Assembly: GCF_014203645.1 (NCBI RefSeq)
Contig: NZ_JACHJL010000017.1
Span: 1 to 64,000, forward strand
Direction: 5' to 3'
Source: Streptomyces zagrosensis
Lineage (GTDB): Bacteria > Actinomycetota > Actinomycetes > Streptomycetales > Streptomycetaceae
Length of the DNA: 64,000 nt
Of the stretch, positions 38,171-46,754 are shown piece by piece. Each line of letters starts with the position of its first letter. Position 1 is the stretch's first letter. The notes beneath the pieces are model-generated. The model did not search any database and was not told the DNA's origin. It saw only the letters and a program-made list of their open reading frames with translations. The translations under genes were made by a program, and so were the position numbers.

Positions 38171-38911
38171 TCAGTCAGCGGGCTTTTCCCAGATGGAGAC
38201 GTGCTGCTGGCTCTCGCCGGTGAACGGCGCGCGGGACCACCCCTCCCACCGATCACGCAGCCGCAGCCCGGCGAGCCGGGCCATCAGGTCCAACTCCGCG
38301 GGCCACACGTACCGGAAGGGGACGGACCAGTACGTGGCGCGCTCGCCGGCGATGGTGACGTAGTGCGAACTCATCGCCTGGGTGGCCACGTCGTAGGTGT
38401 CGAACGCCCACTGCGTCGGGCTGATGCGAAACGGTACGGCGTTTTGCCCCGGCGGCAGGCGGCGTAGATCCGGGACCCCCACCTCCACGACAAAACAGCC
38501 CCCGGGCCTCAGTTGGGCGGCGACGTTGCGGAAGCAGTCCACTTGGGCATCCTGCGTCGTCAGATTGTTGATCGTATTGAAGACGAGGTAGGCCACTGAG
38601 AACGTGCCTCCCACTCGCGTCGTCGCGAAGTCACCGATGGTCACGTCGATGGCGTCGCTGCCCGGCTTGGCGCTGAGCCGGGCGGCCATGGCGCGGGACA
38701 TTTCGACGCCGTGCACCGAAACCCCGCGGTTGGCCAGTGGCAGCGCGATCCGCCCGGTGCCGATGCCGAGTTCGAGTGCCCGCCCAGCACCGGCGAGTTC
38801 GGCCAACACATCAACCGCCGGGTCCACCACCTCTGGCCGGAACATATCCGCGGCCGACTCGTCGTAGTCGGCCGCGATGTCTTCCCCGAAGTAGCCGTCC
38901 TCAGCACGCAT
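38171..38911 (-). CDS. Class I SAM-dependent methyltransferase
   Basis: A 246-residue methyltransferase. Motif I is LELGIGTGRIALPL near 47-60, followed by GVEMSRAM (motif II) and the post-II sequence VAYLVFNTINNL. The ATG at 38911 (MRAEDGYFGEDIAADYD) is typical of this small-molecule methyltransferase group; the longer frame running to 39853 is an artefact of the same frame. Substrate unknown. It lies 52 bases upstream of the S9 gene on the same strand. Confidence 0.86.
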   Translation of the reverse strand: MRAEDGYFGEDIAADYDESAADMFRPEVVDPAVDVLAELAGAGRALELGIGTGRIALPLANRGVSVHGVEMSRAMAARLSAKPGSDAIDVTIGDFATTRVGGTFSVAYLVFNTINNLTTQDAQVDCFRNVAAQLRPGGCFVVEVGVPDLRRLPPGQNAVPFRISPTQWAFDTYDVATQAMSSHYVTIAGERATYWSVPFRYVWPAELDLMARLAGLRLRDRWEGWSRAPFTGESQQHVSIWEKPAD

Positions 38912-39113
38912 CCCGCGACGGTACCGCCCGCGGTGTACTGGACGCGCCTGGTTTTCCACCGGGGAAGCGGCGGCATGGCGCGGACGCACCGAGGTCGTGC
39001 CGCAACCAGGTAACGCGAGGCGCGGATAGGGGACTTCGGGCCATCGGTCGGCGCCGAGAGGTACCGGACACCCGCCCCGAAGTCTCGTGCCCTGGAGCCG
39101 CTGGCAGCGCGCG

Positions 39114-40190
39114 TCAGCGGCCGTTCCAAGCTCCCCAGTCGTCGATGGCCGCGAGACAGCGTTCGACAATCGGCAGCCGAAGCGGCCAGTGGCGGCCCTC
39201 CCGCTGGATTCCCATGACGTGCAGCGCGAGGGGAGTGGCGAGGTTCCACGGCAACGCCGCTCGAATGTCGTCCACACAGCGGTCGAGTTCGTACCCTTCG
39301 ACTCCGCGCGCCACGAGCGTGCCGTGGTACTCCCGCACCAGCGCGGTTTCGATCTCGCGACGTACCTCCGTGCGCAGGCTGGTGGCCAGCAGTCTGGCCA
39401 CGTCCAGTGGGCCGCAACCGTGCTGCACGAACTGGAAGTCGATGAACCGGGCATCGTGCGATTGGCCGCCCGAACCAAAGGCGATGTTTTGGCTGTGGAA
39501 GTCCCCGTGCACGACGGTACGGGGTGACGCGCCCAGCCGAGCAGCGAGCTTGTCGTATCCCGCCAGCAGCCGGCGCGGGGCGTCCCCCAGTGCGGTCGGC
39601 CATGGACCACCGTACGAGCGAAGCCACCGCGCGCAGAAGCCGGCGACCGCGGAGTCCTGGGGCGCGGTGAGCCAACGCAGATCGCGCGGCAGGTCGCGTC
39701 CCCACCAGTGGGCGTGCAGGACGGCAAGCTTGCGGACCGCAGCCAGCGCCTGGCTGTCGGAGTAGCCGTCGATTTGTCTGACGAAGCCGCTGTCGCCCAG
39801 GTCCTCAAGCAATAACCAACTCTGGCCGGTTCGCTCGTCGAGTCCGCTGCCAACCACCAAGGGGGCGAGCGCCTCGGGCAGTGTGGGAACGACGCCGCGG
39901 TAGAACTTCACCTCCATAGCGGCCAGTTGTGGCCCCTCGTCGAAGACGTCGGATGCGGTCTTCAAGACCAACGACGCGGGCCCAGCCGGCTTCCCCGCCG
40001 CGTACTCAAGGTGCACTCTGGCGACCGCGCCCACCAGCCCGGACCCGCCCATCCGAGCCACTCGCGACGCCACGACGCGACCATCGCCGGGCAGCGCGCC
40101 TCCGTCCCGCAGGAGACCGGTCAGCGTCTCGGCGCTCTCGGCGGCGTTCGCTTTGTCGAGCACGGAAGAGAGACGGGGGCTGGGTGCCAC
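39114..40190 (-). CDS. Phosphotransferase of the EcKL/APH superfamily
   Basis: A 358-residue kinase-fold protein. SLVLKTAS holds the N-lobe lysine, VVHGDFHSQNIAF is the catalytic loop with the expected aspartate, and FIDFQFV supplies the metal-binding aspartate. The pattern FQF and the length fit ecdysteroid-kinase-like or CHK-type small-molecule kinases rather than classical aminoglycoside kinases. GAGGTGG precedes the GTG at 40190. The 39-40 kb strand direction matches the methyltransferase downstream. Confidence 0.85.
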   Translation of the reverse strand: MAPSPRLSSVLDKANAAESAETLTGLLRDGGALPGDGRVVASRVARMGGSGLVGAVARVHLEYAAGKPAGPASLVLKTASDVFDEGPQLAAMEVKFYRGVVPTLPEALAPLVVGSGLDERTGQSWLLLEDLGDSGFVRQIDGYSDSQALAAVRKLAVLHAHWWGRDLPRDLRWLTAPQDSAVAGFCARWLRSYGGPWPTALGDAPRRLLAGYDKLAARLGASPRTVVHGDFHSQNIAFGSGGQSHDARFIDFQFVQHGCGPLDVARLLATSLRTEVRREIETALVREYHGTLVARGVEGYELDRCVDDIRAALPWNLATPLALHVMGIQREGRHWPLRLPIVERCLAAIDDWGAWNGR

Positions 40191-40470
40191 AAGGCCACCT
40201 CACGTGTCGTTTCGCAATGCGAAGGGCGAAGACGCTGATCGCTCGTCATGTCAGCACCGTAGAGCCACGGGGGCTGCGTGCAGAACATCGGCCTGGTGCT
40301 GTGGCATGTGAAGCACGACGGCTCGGCTGCCTGGGCATGTCTGGGCCCAGGCGGAGCTCAGCGGAGGGCGACACCCGGGGTGTCTCCGTGGCCGAAAGGC
40401 TGCGGGGGTGTACGGGGCGTTGCCCGGCAGAGCCCGCGCACGCCCCTGCGACCTGCCGCGCGCCCGTCAC

Positions 40471-41757
40471 TCAACGTTTAGCGAGCGCACTCGGGCCTCG
40501 CTGCGAGGGGTCACCTTGGCGGCGGGGCCCCGGAGTGCTGTGTCGAGTGAACGCCCACACCACGAGCCCCAGGCAACTGAACGCGGCGCCCAGTGCGCAT
40601 ACGGCACCCCAGCCGGCCACCGTGTACAGGGAGGTCGCGGCGATGGCGCCGGTGGCGCTGCCGACCGAGTAGAAGACCATGTATCCGCCGATCAGCCGGC
40701 TGCCCGCGGTCGGGTGCAGCGCATAGATCAGTGTCTGGTTGGTGACATGGACCGCCTGCACGGCGAAGTCGAGCAGGATCACCCCGATGACCAGGGCCCA
40801 CAGCGAGCTACGGGTGAAGGCCAAAGGCAGCCATGAGGCGGCGAGCAGCGCCAGGGCGATGCCGGTGGTCCGCTGGGAGAGTCCGCGGTCATTCAGGCGG
40901 CCCGCCACGGTCGCGGCCAGGGCCCCAGCGACACCGATCAGGCCCAGCGCCCCGATCGCGCTGTGGGAAAAGAAGTACGGGGCCTCACTGAGCGGCAGTG
41001 CGACGCTGCTCCACAGAGTGCTGAAGGAGGCGAAGATCAACAGGCCGAACAGGGCTCGGAGCCGCAGCAGTCGTTCTCGTGCGAACAGGGTGACCGTGGA
41101 GCGTAGGAGCTGTCCGTAGCGCCAGGTCGCCGGTGGAGCGTCGCCGTGGCGCGGCAGCACTCGATACAGGACCAGGGCGAGCAGGGCGGTGAGCGACGCC
41201 GAGGCGAGGTAGACGGTGCGCCAGCCCGCGAGATCGGCCATGAGGCCGGATGCGGTGCGGGCGAGCAGGATTCCGATGACCACGCCGCTGGTCACCAGAC
41301 CGACGACCCGTCCGCGCCCGGCGGGATGGGCCAGTGCTGCCGCGAAGGTCAGCAGCGTCTGCGTGACGGCCGCAAGAAGCCCCATCGCTGCCATGCCCGC
41401 GAGCAAGATTGCCGCCGTGGGGGCGGCGGCTACCACGGTCAGCGCCACCACTAGGAGCAGCAACTGGGCCACGATGAGCCGTCTGCGGTCGGCCACGTCG
41501 CCCAGCGGCACGAGGAAGAAGAGCCCCATTCCGTATCCGACATGCGTGAGGGTGACCACGCTTCCGACGAGTGCCGGGCTCATGGCGAGGTCGTGGCCCA
41601 TGGTCACCAGGAGCGGCTGGGAGAAGTAGACGTTGGCCACCGCGGCCCCGCAGGCGACGGCGAACAGCATGACGACGCCACGGGACAGGACGAACGCGGA
41701 ACCTTCCCCGCTGTGGTCCTGGCTGTGTTGTGTCGCAGCCTCACCGTTACCGGGCAT
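40471..41757 (-). CDS. MFS transporter
   Basis: A 428-residue, 12-helix major facilitator. The loop 2-3 motif is GDVADRRRL; YFSQPLLVTMGHDLAMSPA near residue 50 is typical of the YgaY/arabinose-efflux-like group. Expected drug or metabolite exporter. Divergent from an HxlR regulator with an obvious palindrome between them. The ATG at 41757 is preferred over GTG/ATG at 41775. The 280 bases downstream (40191-40470) hold no gene. Confidence 0.9.
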   Translation of the reverse strand: MPGNGEAATQHSQDHSGEGSAFVLSRGVVMLFAVACGAAVANVYFSQPLLVTMGHDLAMSPALVGSVVTLTHVGYGMGLFFLVPLGDVADRRRLIVAQLLLLVVALTVVAAAPTAAILLAGMAAMGLLAAVTQTLLTFAAALAHPAGRGRVVGLVTSGVVIGILLARTASGLMADLAGWRTVYLASASLTALLALVLYRVLPRHGDAPPATWRYGQLLRSTVTLFARERLLRLRALFGLLIFASFSTLWSSVALPLSEAPYFFSHSAIGALGLIGVAGALAATVAGRLNDRGLSQRTTGIALALLAASWLPLAFTRSSLWALVIGVILLDFAVQAVHVTNQTLIYALHPTAGSRLIGGYMVFYSVGSATGAIAATSLYTVAGWGAVCALGAAFSCLGLVVWAFTRHSTPGPRRQGDPSQRGPSALAKR

Positions 41758-41777
41758 CAGCACTCCTCCGTACATCT

Positions 41778-41832
41778 GGTTTCAACTTGCTACCAGTGGC
41801 GACGCTAGCCTTTTTGGTAGCATGTTGCAACC
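41778..41832. promoter_or_regulatory. Long inverted repeat, probable HxlR operator
   Basis: GGTTTCAACTTGCTACC (41778-41794) and GGTAGCATGTTGCAACC (41816-41832) are inverted copies agreeing at 15 of 17 positions, separated by 21 bases. They fill the gap between the divergent MFS and HxlR starts, so occupancy would control both. Confidence 0.75.
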
Positions 41833-41851
41833 GATGTGAGAGAAGGAAGCC

Positions 41852-42304
41852 ATGGTGACCAGGACGCGTTTTGACGACAGCGAATGTCCCGTCGCCCGAT
41901 CCGTGGACGCGATCGGCGACTGGTGGTCCCTGCTGATCGTGCGGGACGCCTTCGACGGAAGCCGGCGCTTTGGAGAGTTCCAGCGCAGCCTTGGCGTGGC
42001 GAAGAACATCCTCACCGCGCGGCTGCGCACCTTGGTCGCCGGTGGTGTCCTTGAATCCGTCCCCGCCTCGGACGGCAGCGCCTATCGCGAGTACGTACTG
42101 ACTCCGAAGGGCGAGGCGCTTTTTCCCGTCATCGTGGCGCTGCGACAGTGGGGCGAACAGAACTTCTTCGCCCCTGGTGAACCGCACTCACAGTTGGTCG
42201 ATCGCCGAGGGGGACATCGCCTGCGTGCACTCGAAGTGTTGTCTGCGGACGGGCGACGGCTCGACCCCGACGACACCACCGTCCATAAGATCTCCACCCG
42301 GTGA
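41852..42304 (+). CDS. HxlR family transcriptional regulator
   Basis: A 150-residue winged-helix regulator: CPVARSVDAIGDWWSLLIVR near 12-31 and RRFGEFQRSLGVAKNIL near 38-54. The cysteine at residue 12 matches the redox or electrophile-sensing Cys of HypR/QsrR-type members. Probably represses the divergent MFS exporter. GAAGG precedes the ATG at 41852. Confidence 0.92.
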   Translation: MVTRTRFDDSECPVARSVDAIGDWWSLLIVRDAFDGSRRFGEFQRSLGVAKNILTARLRTLVAGGVLESVPASDGSAYREYVLTPKGEALFPVIVALRQWGEQNFFAPGEPHSQLVDRRGGHRLRALEVLSADGRRLDPDDTTVHKISTR

Positions 42305-42343
42305 CCTGACGTGCTGCTCCAACTCCTTGCTCCGCACAGCGTC

Positions 42344-42383
42344 GTGCCCGCCCCAGGTGATGGAGGCCACCTGGGGCGGGCAC
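42344..42383 (+). terminator. Strong hairpin after the HxlR gene
   Basis: Perfect 16-bp stem GTGCCCGCCCCAGGTG / CACCTGGGGCGGGCAC with an 8-base loop, 39 bases after the stop; no T-tract. The remaining bases to 42602 show no gene. Confidence 0.75.
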
Positions 42384-42602
42384 GCGCGAAACGAGAACGA
42401 TGCGAGGTGAGCTGGCCGTTGTAGTCGGGGAGCTCGAAGCCCCGCTCGTGCTTCTTGAATTCCGGCTCGCCCGGCCGGTTTCCGACATGTATGGGCATGA
42501 TGCGTTGTCGAGCAGGCCGCGCGCCGCCACTTATCGACCTTGCTCATCAATGGGTCGATCGCGGGGCATCTCGATGCCCAGCCGCAGAGCCCGGCATGCT
42601 GA

Positions 42603-42977
42603 TTACTGGATTGGGCAGCGTTGGCCTGTTCGCCAGTTCGCCGTGGCGGCGGCAATGACAGTGCTCAGCCTGTCCCGGGCGTCCACCAGATCGCCGATCC
42701 GGCTGTCGATGCGATCCCGTTCCGCCGAAAGCCGGTCGAGCAGCTCTGGCGTGGCCTCACCGTTCACGACACACGGCAGCAGATCCGCGATCGCCTTGCT
42801 CGGTAGCCCGGCGGCGTACAACTGCTGGATCAGCTGGACACGGTCGGCCGAGCTGTCCGGGTACTGCCGCTGGCCGCTGGGGCTGCGTTGTGAGGCGAGC
42901 AAGTTCTGTTCCTCGTAGTAGCGCAGCGCCCGAACGCTGACGCCTGTCCTGGTGGCGAGCTCGCCGATACGCATCAT
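42603..42977 (-). CDS. MerR family regulator divergent from a hydrolase
   Basis: A 124-residue MerR protein with the helix-turn-helix at the N-terminus (IGELATRTGVSVRALRYYEE) and a single cysteine in LPCVVNGEA. It is a paralogue of the MerR protein at 21245-21640, sharing length, the LPC motif and operator sequence. GGAGAGA precedes the ATG ATG pair at 42977/42974. Probably controls the divergent alpha/beta hydrolase. Confidence 0.87.
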   Translation of the reverse strand: MMRIGELATRTGVSVRALRYYEEQNLLASQRSPSGQRQYPDSSADRVQLIQQLYAAGLPSKAIADLLPCVVNGEATPELLDRLSAERDRIDSRIGDLVDARDRLSTVIAAATANWRTGQRCPIQ

Positions 42978-43007
42978 GTCTCTCCGATGTGAGCCGGACC
43001 ACACTTC

Positions 43008-43040
43008 TTGCCTCTGACGTCAGCGTCAGGTTTTAGCGTA
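43008..43040 (+). promoter_or_regulatory. MerR-type promoter/operator of the hydrolase gene
   Basis: TTGCCT and TAGCGTA are spaced about 20 bases apart around the dyad CTGAC-N6-GTCAG. It matches the element at 21661-21693 at 25 of 33 positions. Confidence 0.72.
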
Positions 43041-43084
43041 TCTCGCGACGGCTCACTCCCTCCGCCGAGGCGCAGGACGAGACC

Positions 43085-44092
43085 GTGACCACCCTGTTCG
43101 ACAGCATTCCCAGCGGACATGCGAAGGAATATCAACTGATGACTGCATCAGACGCGGCAGCCACGAACGTCGCCATCACCGCCCCCGCCCCCGCCCCCAT
43201 CGTCTCGGTGAAGCCAGTGGTGCTGGAAGCACCGGGCCGCGGTGAGGGTCTGCACGTAAGAATTTCCGCGCCGACAACCGGGAGCGAACTGCCGATCATC
43301 GTCTTCTCGCACGGTTTCGGGTCGTCGTTGCACGGCTACGGTCCTCTGGCCGACTTCTGGGCTACTCACGGTTTCGTGGTGATTCAGCCCACCCATCTGG
43401 ACTCCAGGACCGTGGGTCTTCCCCAGGGCGATCCCCGCACACCGCGGCTCTGGCGCTTTCGCGTCCAGGACGTAAAGCGCATCCTTGACCAGCTTGATCT
43501 GCTGGAGGCCGCCGTTCCCGGTCTCAGTGGGCGCCTGGATCGAAGCCGCATTGCCACGGCAGGACACTCCTTCGGCGGCCAGACGGCGGGTAATCTCCTG
43601 GGCCTTCGCGTCCTCGATCCGGTGAGCAACAGTGCGGAAGACCTGTCCGACTCGCGGATCAAGGCGGGCGTGCTGCTTGCTACGGCCGGCAGGGGCGGAG
43701 CCGACCTGACCCCCTTCGCGGCCGAGAACCTCCCGTGGTTGAAGGGGCCGGACTTCGCGCACATGACCACGCCGACCCTCGTGGTCGCGGGGGACAAGGA
43801 CGAATCACCGCTGTCCGTCAGGGGGCCGGAGTGGCTCACCGACCCGTACCACCTGAGCCCGGGGCCCAAGAGCCTGCTCACTTTGTTCGGGGCGGAGCAC
43901 TCCCTCGGCGGAATCGCCGGCTACGAAGTCCGGGAGACGACGGACGAGAACCCCGAGCGCGTGGCCCTGATCCAACGGGTCACCTGGGCCTACCTTCGCC
44001 ACGCACTCGCCATCGAGGACGCCAACTGGACCGCCGTGCAGAAGGCTTTGTCGGAGAGCATCGCCCCCATGGGGCGGATCGAATCCAAGTGA
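43085..44092 (+). CDS. Alpha/beta hydrolase (chlorophyllase/PET-hydrolase-like fold)
   Basis: A 335-residue serine hydrolase. IVFSHGFGSSLHGYG near 77-91 forms the oxyanion region, the nucleophile is in TAGHSFGGQTAG, an aspartate lies in VAGDKDESP and a histidine in FGAEHSLGG. The chlorophyllase-like arrangement suggests an ester substrate. GTG at 43085 is used; ATG at 43139 with AAGGAAT upstream is an equally plausible start. Under the divergent MerR regulator. Confidence 0.88.
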   Translation: MTTLFDSIPSGHAKEYQLMTASDAAATNVAITAPAPAPIVSVKPVVLEAPGRGEGLHVRISAPTTGSELPIIVFSHGFGSSLHGYGPLADFWATHGFVVIQPTHLDSRTVGLPQGDPRTPRLWRFRVQDVKRILDQLDLLEAAVPGLSGRLDRSRIATAGHSFGGQTAGNLLGLRVLDPVSNSAEDLSDSRIKAGVLLATAGRGGADLTPFAAENLPWLKGPDFAHMTTPTLVVAGDKDESPLSVRGPEWLTDPYHLSPGPKSLLTLFGAEHSLGGIAGYEVRETTDENPERVALIQRVTWAYLRHALAIEDANWTAVQKALSESIAPMGRIESK

Positions 44093-44593
44093 GGCGCTGA
44101 GAGCAGCGGAGCACCTCCGGGGCGGTCGCAGCACTTGACGCGGCGTCAGCCCTGCGACCGCGGCGTCTGGCACCCGGGTGCACGAGCTCGGCGATACTTC
44201 CTGGAGACCGGTCTGGCCGACCACACCGACGCACGCTCAGATGCCTGTAGGTCGGCGGCGTCCGTCCGTACTCGGGGGCCCGGAAGTTCGACCGCGGCGA
44301 GGTGGAGGCGGGCGTCCATACCGAGGTTGACCTCCCCGTACGGGCGTACGTGAGACCAAAATGGCCGCGATGGCTACACGCAAGGCGTCCGCGAACGGCC
44401 CCCGCTCCAGCAGCCGAGCCAGCTCACTGATGAGCGGGTCAGCCGCAGGTCCCGGGTGCCATCGAGCCGTTTCCACCATCGAAGGTCCCGCGTCCAGACG
44501 CCGCCGCCACAAAAGGCGCGGCCGACCCTAGGGCGCCGATCCGTGGCGGGGACCGCTGCGCGATGGTCGGGCCGTGGTGTGGGCCGGTGCGGA
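44093..44593. other. Intergenic region with a possible regulator fragment
   Basis: No intact gene. On the minus strand near 44350-44480 a short stretch reads WHPGPAADPLISELARLLE then RGPFADALRVAIA, which resembles the start of an actinomycete XRE-type regulator but breaks off at once. It may be a gene relic. Confidence 0.4.
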
Positions 44594-45310
44594 TCAGTGC
44601 GAGCGCTGGGCGATGAGTAGGCCCAAGCCGTCGAGGATGCGTTGCAGGCCGAACTCCCATGCCTGGTCCTGCCCGCCGTGCTGGGTCGCCGAGGCCAGCG
44701 CGGCGGTCACGGCGGGGTAGCGCTCGCCGTGCGCCTGCATCAACTCCCCAAGGGTGACGCTGAGTTCTGCTTCGGGGTTGCTCGCAGGACCCGCCGCGCG
44801 AGCCTGCTGGGCAATGGCACGTACGTGGCCGGCCAGCAGCACCACCGCATCCATCCGCTCGGCCCCCGAGAGGCCGGTGCCGTCCAGCGCGGCGATGGCC
44901 CGCTCCATCCAGGCAAGTTCCTTGGGCCCCACGATCCTGGGTCCGACGGTGGCGTCCAACAGCCACGGGTGCTGGTGGAAGACAGTGACCAGTTGGCGGG
45001 ACCAGTCGCCGAGCTGCTCTCGCCAACCGCAGCGTGGCCCCTTCGGCGGTGTGGCGTCGCCGATCGCGTCTTCCACCATCAACGCGACCAGTTCGGCCTT
45101 GCCGGGTACGTACCGGTAGAGCGCCATCTTGGTGACGTCGAGCAGTCCGGCAACCCGTTGCATCGACACGCAGATCAGCCCCTGCGCATCGGCGACTTCG
45201 ACGCCAGCCCGCGCGATCCGGTCCAGGCTGAGCGCCGGCTTGGGCCCTCGCGCCGGCTTGGGGCGGGGGCCCCAGAGCAGCTGTACGGCCGCACTCCGCT
45301 CATCACCCAT
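44594..45310 (-). CDS. TetR family regulator with TetR_C domain
   Basis: A 238-residue repressor. The helix-turn-helix is at about 28-75 (SMQRVAGLLDVTKMALYRYV) and the C-terminal ligand domain follows the TetR-C pattern (GWREQLGDWSRQLVTVFHQHPWLLD). It is divergent from the FAD monooxygenase, with two operator-like palindromes between, the usual layout for a drug-modifying enzyme and its sensor. Confidence 0.91.
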   Translation of the reverse strand: MGDERSAAVQLLWGPRPKPARGPKPALSLDRIARAGVEVADAQGLICVSMQRVAGLLDVTKMALYRYVPGKAELVALMVEDAIGDATPPKGPRCGWREQLGDWSRQLVTVFHQHPWLLDATVGPRIVGPKELAWMERAIAALDGTGLSGAERMDAVVLLAGHVRAIAQQARAAGPASNPEAELSVTLGELMQAHGERYPAVTAALASATQHGGQDQAWEFGLQRILDGLGLLIAQRSH

Positions 45311-45351
45311 CTTCTCCGCTCCCGTCCTCGGTCTTGCAAGCTGCCAAAACT

Positions 45352-45392
45352 GTGTCTACCGTACACACTCACAATCAGTGTCCAGTGGACAC
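45352..45392. promoter_or_regulatory. Two TetR-type operator palindromes
   Basis: GTGTCTACCGTACAC (45352-45366) and GTGTCCAGTGGACAC (45378-45392) share the GTGTC...ACAC frame; the second is palindromic at all but its central base. Their starts are 26 bases apart. The gap serves both the tetR gene and the monooxygenase. Confidence 0.75.
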
Positions 45393-45412
45393 AGTTTGCA
45401 GGGAGTGGTTCC

Positions 45413-46603
45413 ATGAGCAAGAGCGTCCTCATATCCGGTGCGAGCATTGCAGGCCCCGCGCTGGCCTACTGGCTCGGCCGCTACGGCTTCCAGCCCACAG
45501 TGGTCGAGTTGGCGCCGACCATCCGAGGCGGCGGCCAGGCGGTTGACTTCCGCGGTGAGACACACCTGAGCGTGCTGGAGCAGCTGGGCGTGCTCGCACA
45601 GTTGCGCCGAATCCAGACTGGTGGCAGTCCCATGCGCTTCGTGGACGAGCGCGGGCGGCAGTTGCTGCACCTGCCTGCCGAGTTCGCCGGCGGCGACGTG
45701 GAGGTGCCCCGCGGCGACCTGGCCGGGGTGCTCTACGAGCACAGCCTCCCGTACGCCGAGTATCTCTTCGGCGACTCGATCACCAGCCTCACCGAAACTG
45801 CCGAGGGCGTCCAGGTGGGCTTTCGGCACGGCGCCACGCGCCAGTTCGACCTCGTCATCGGCGCGGATGGGCTGCACTCCAACGTGCGGCGGGTTGCCTT
45901 CGGACCCGAGGAGAGGTTCGTCCGACACCTCGGCTACTACGCCGCCACCTGGCAGTTGCCCAACTACCTGGGCCTCGGGCCGGGCTCGGTGGCCTACAAC
46001 ACGCCGGGGCGGCTCGCCAGCGTCGGTGCAGACCACCGCGATCCGGCGAAGGCCGGCGCCTTCTTCGTCTTCGCCGCGTCCCAGCTCACATACGACCGGC
46101 ATGCCCCGAAGCAGCAAAAGGCGCTGGTCACTACGGCGTTCGCCGATGTCGGCTGGGAGGTGCCACGGCTCCTCGACTCTATGCAGCAGGCCCCGGAGAT
46201 GTACTTCGACTCGATCAGCCGGGCGGACGTGGACGTCTGGTCTCGTGGCCGGATATGCCTTGTGGGGGACGCCGCCTGCGGCGCGACCATCGGCGGCATG
46301 GGCACCGGAACCGGCGTGGTGGCCGCCTACGTGTTGGCCGGCGAACTCGCGCTGGCCAACGGCGACCACCGTGCGGCCTTCACTCGCTACGAGAACGCGG
46401 TGCGAAGCTATGCCCGAGGTTGTCAGAAGGGTGGCGAACGCACAGGGAAGTTCCTCGCTCCCGGCACCGCAGTCGGTCTCCGCGTCCGCAACAGTGTGCT
46501 GAACAGGCGCTTCCTGCTGAACTGGATGCTCAAGGAAGGGCAGAAGGTCAGCACCCTCGCCTTGCCCGACTACCGAGCCGAGCTCGGCCAGCTCAGGAGG
46601 TGA
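45413..46603 (+). CDS. FAD-dependent monooxygenase (TetX/PHBH-like)
   Basis: A 396-residue aromatic-hydroxylase-fold flavoenzyme. SGASIAGPALAYWLGRYG near 7-24 is the FAD Rossmann motif, VIGADGLHSNVR the DG motif, and GRICLVGDAACGATIGGMGT the GD motif. Family members hydroxylate aromatic or polyketide substrates, and some inactivate antibiotics such as tetracyclines. The divergent TetR gene supports inducible detoxification or tailoring. It converges on the ligase of the neighbouring operon, so a shared pathway is possible but unproven. Confidence 0.9.
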   Translation: MSKSVLISGASIAGPALAYWLGRYGFQPTVVELAPTIRGGGQAVDFRGETHLSVLEQLGVLAQLRRIQTGGSPMRFVDERGRQLLHLPAEFAGGDVEVPRGDLAGVLYEHSLPYAEYLFGDSITSLTETAEGVQVGFRHGATRQFDLVIGADGLHSNVRRVAFGPEERFVRHLGYYAATWQLPNYLGLGPGSVAYNTPGRLASVGADHRDPAKAGAFFVFAASQLTYDRHAPKQQKALVTTAFADVGWEVPRLLDSMQQAPEMYFDSISRADVDVWSRGRICLVGDAACGATIGGMGTGTGVVAAYVLAGELALANGDHRAAFTRYENAVRSYARGCQKGGERTGKFLAPGTAVGLRVRNSVLNRRFLLNWMLKEGQKVSTLALPDYRAELGQLRR

Positions 46604-46754
46604 CCAGGCGGATCACTGCTGAGCATGGGAAAGGTCGGGTAGGCGCCTGTTCAGCACTGCCGCAATGCGCCATCGCCCCCCTTGAGATGTGTCGGTGAAC
46701 GATGAGATCGGTCGGCAAACGAGGGCACCGGCAAGGGTCCATGAACGGTCGGGG

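Noticed and set aside
44237..44512. Fragment like an XRE regulator on the minus strand
   Set aside because: Only about 35 residues resemble a regulator before it breaks off; too short to call a pseudogene with confidence.
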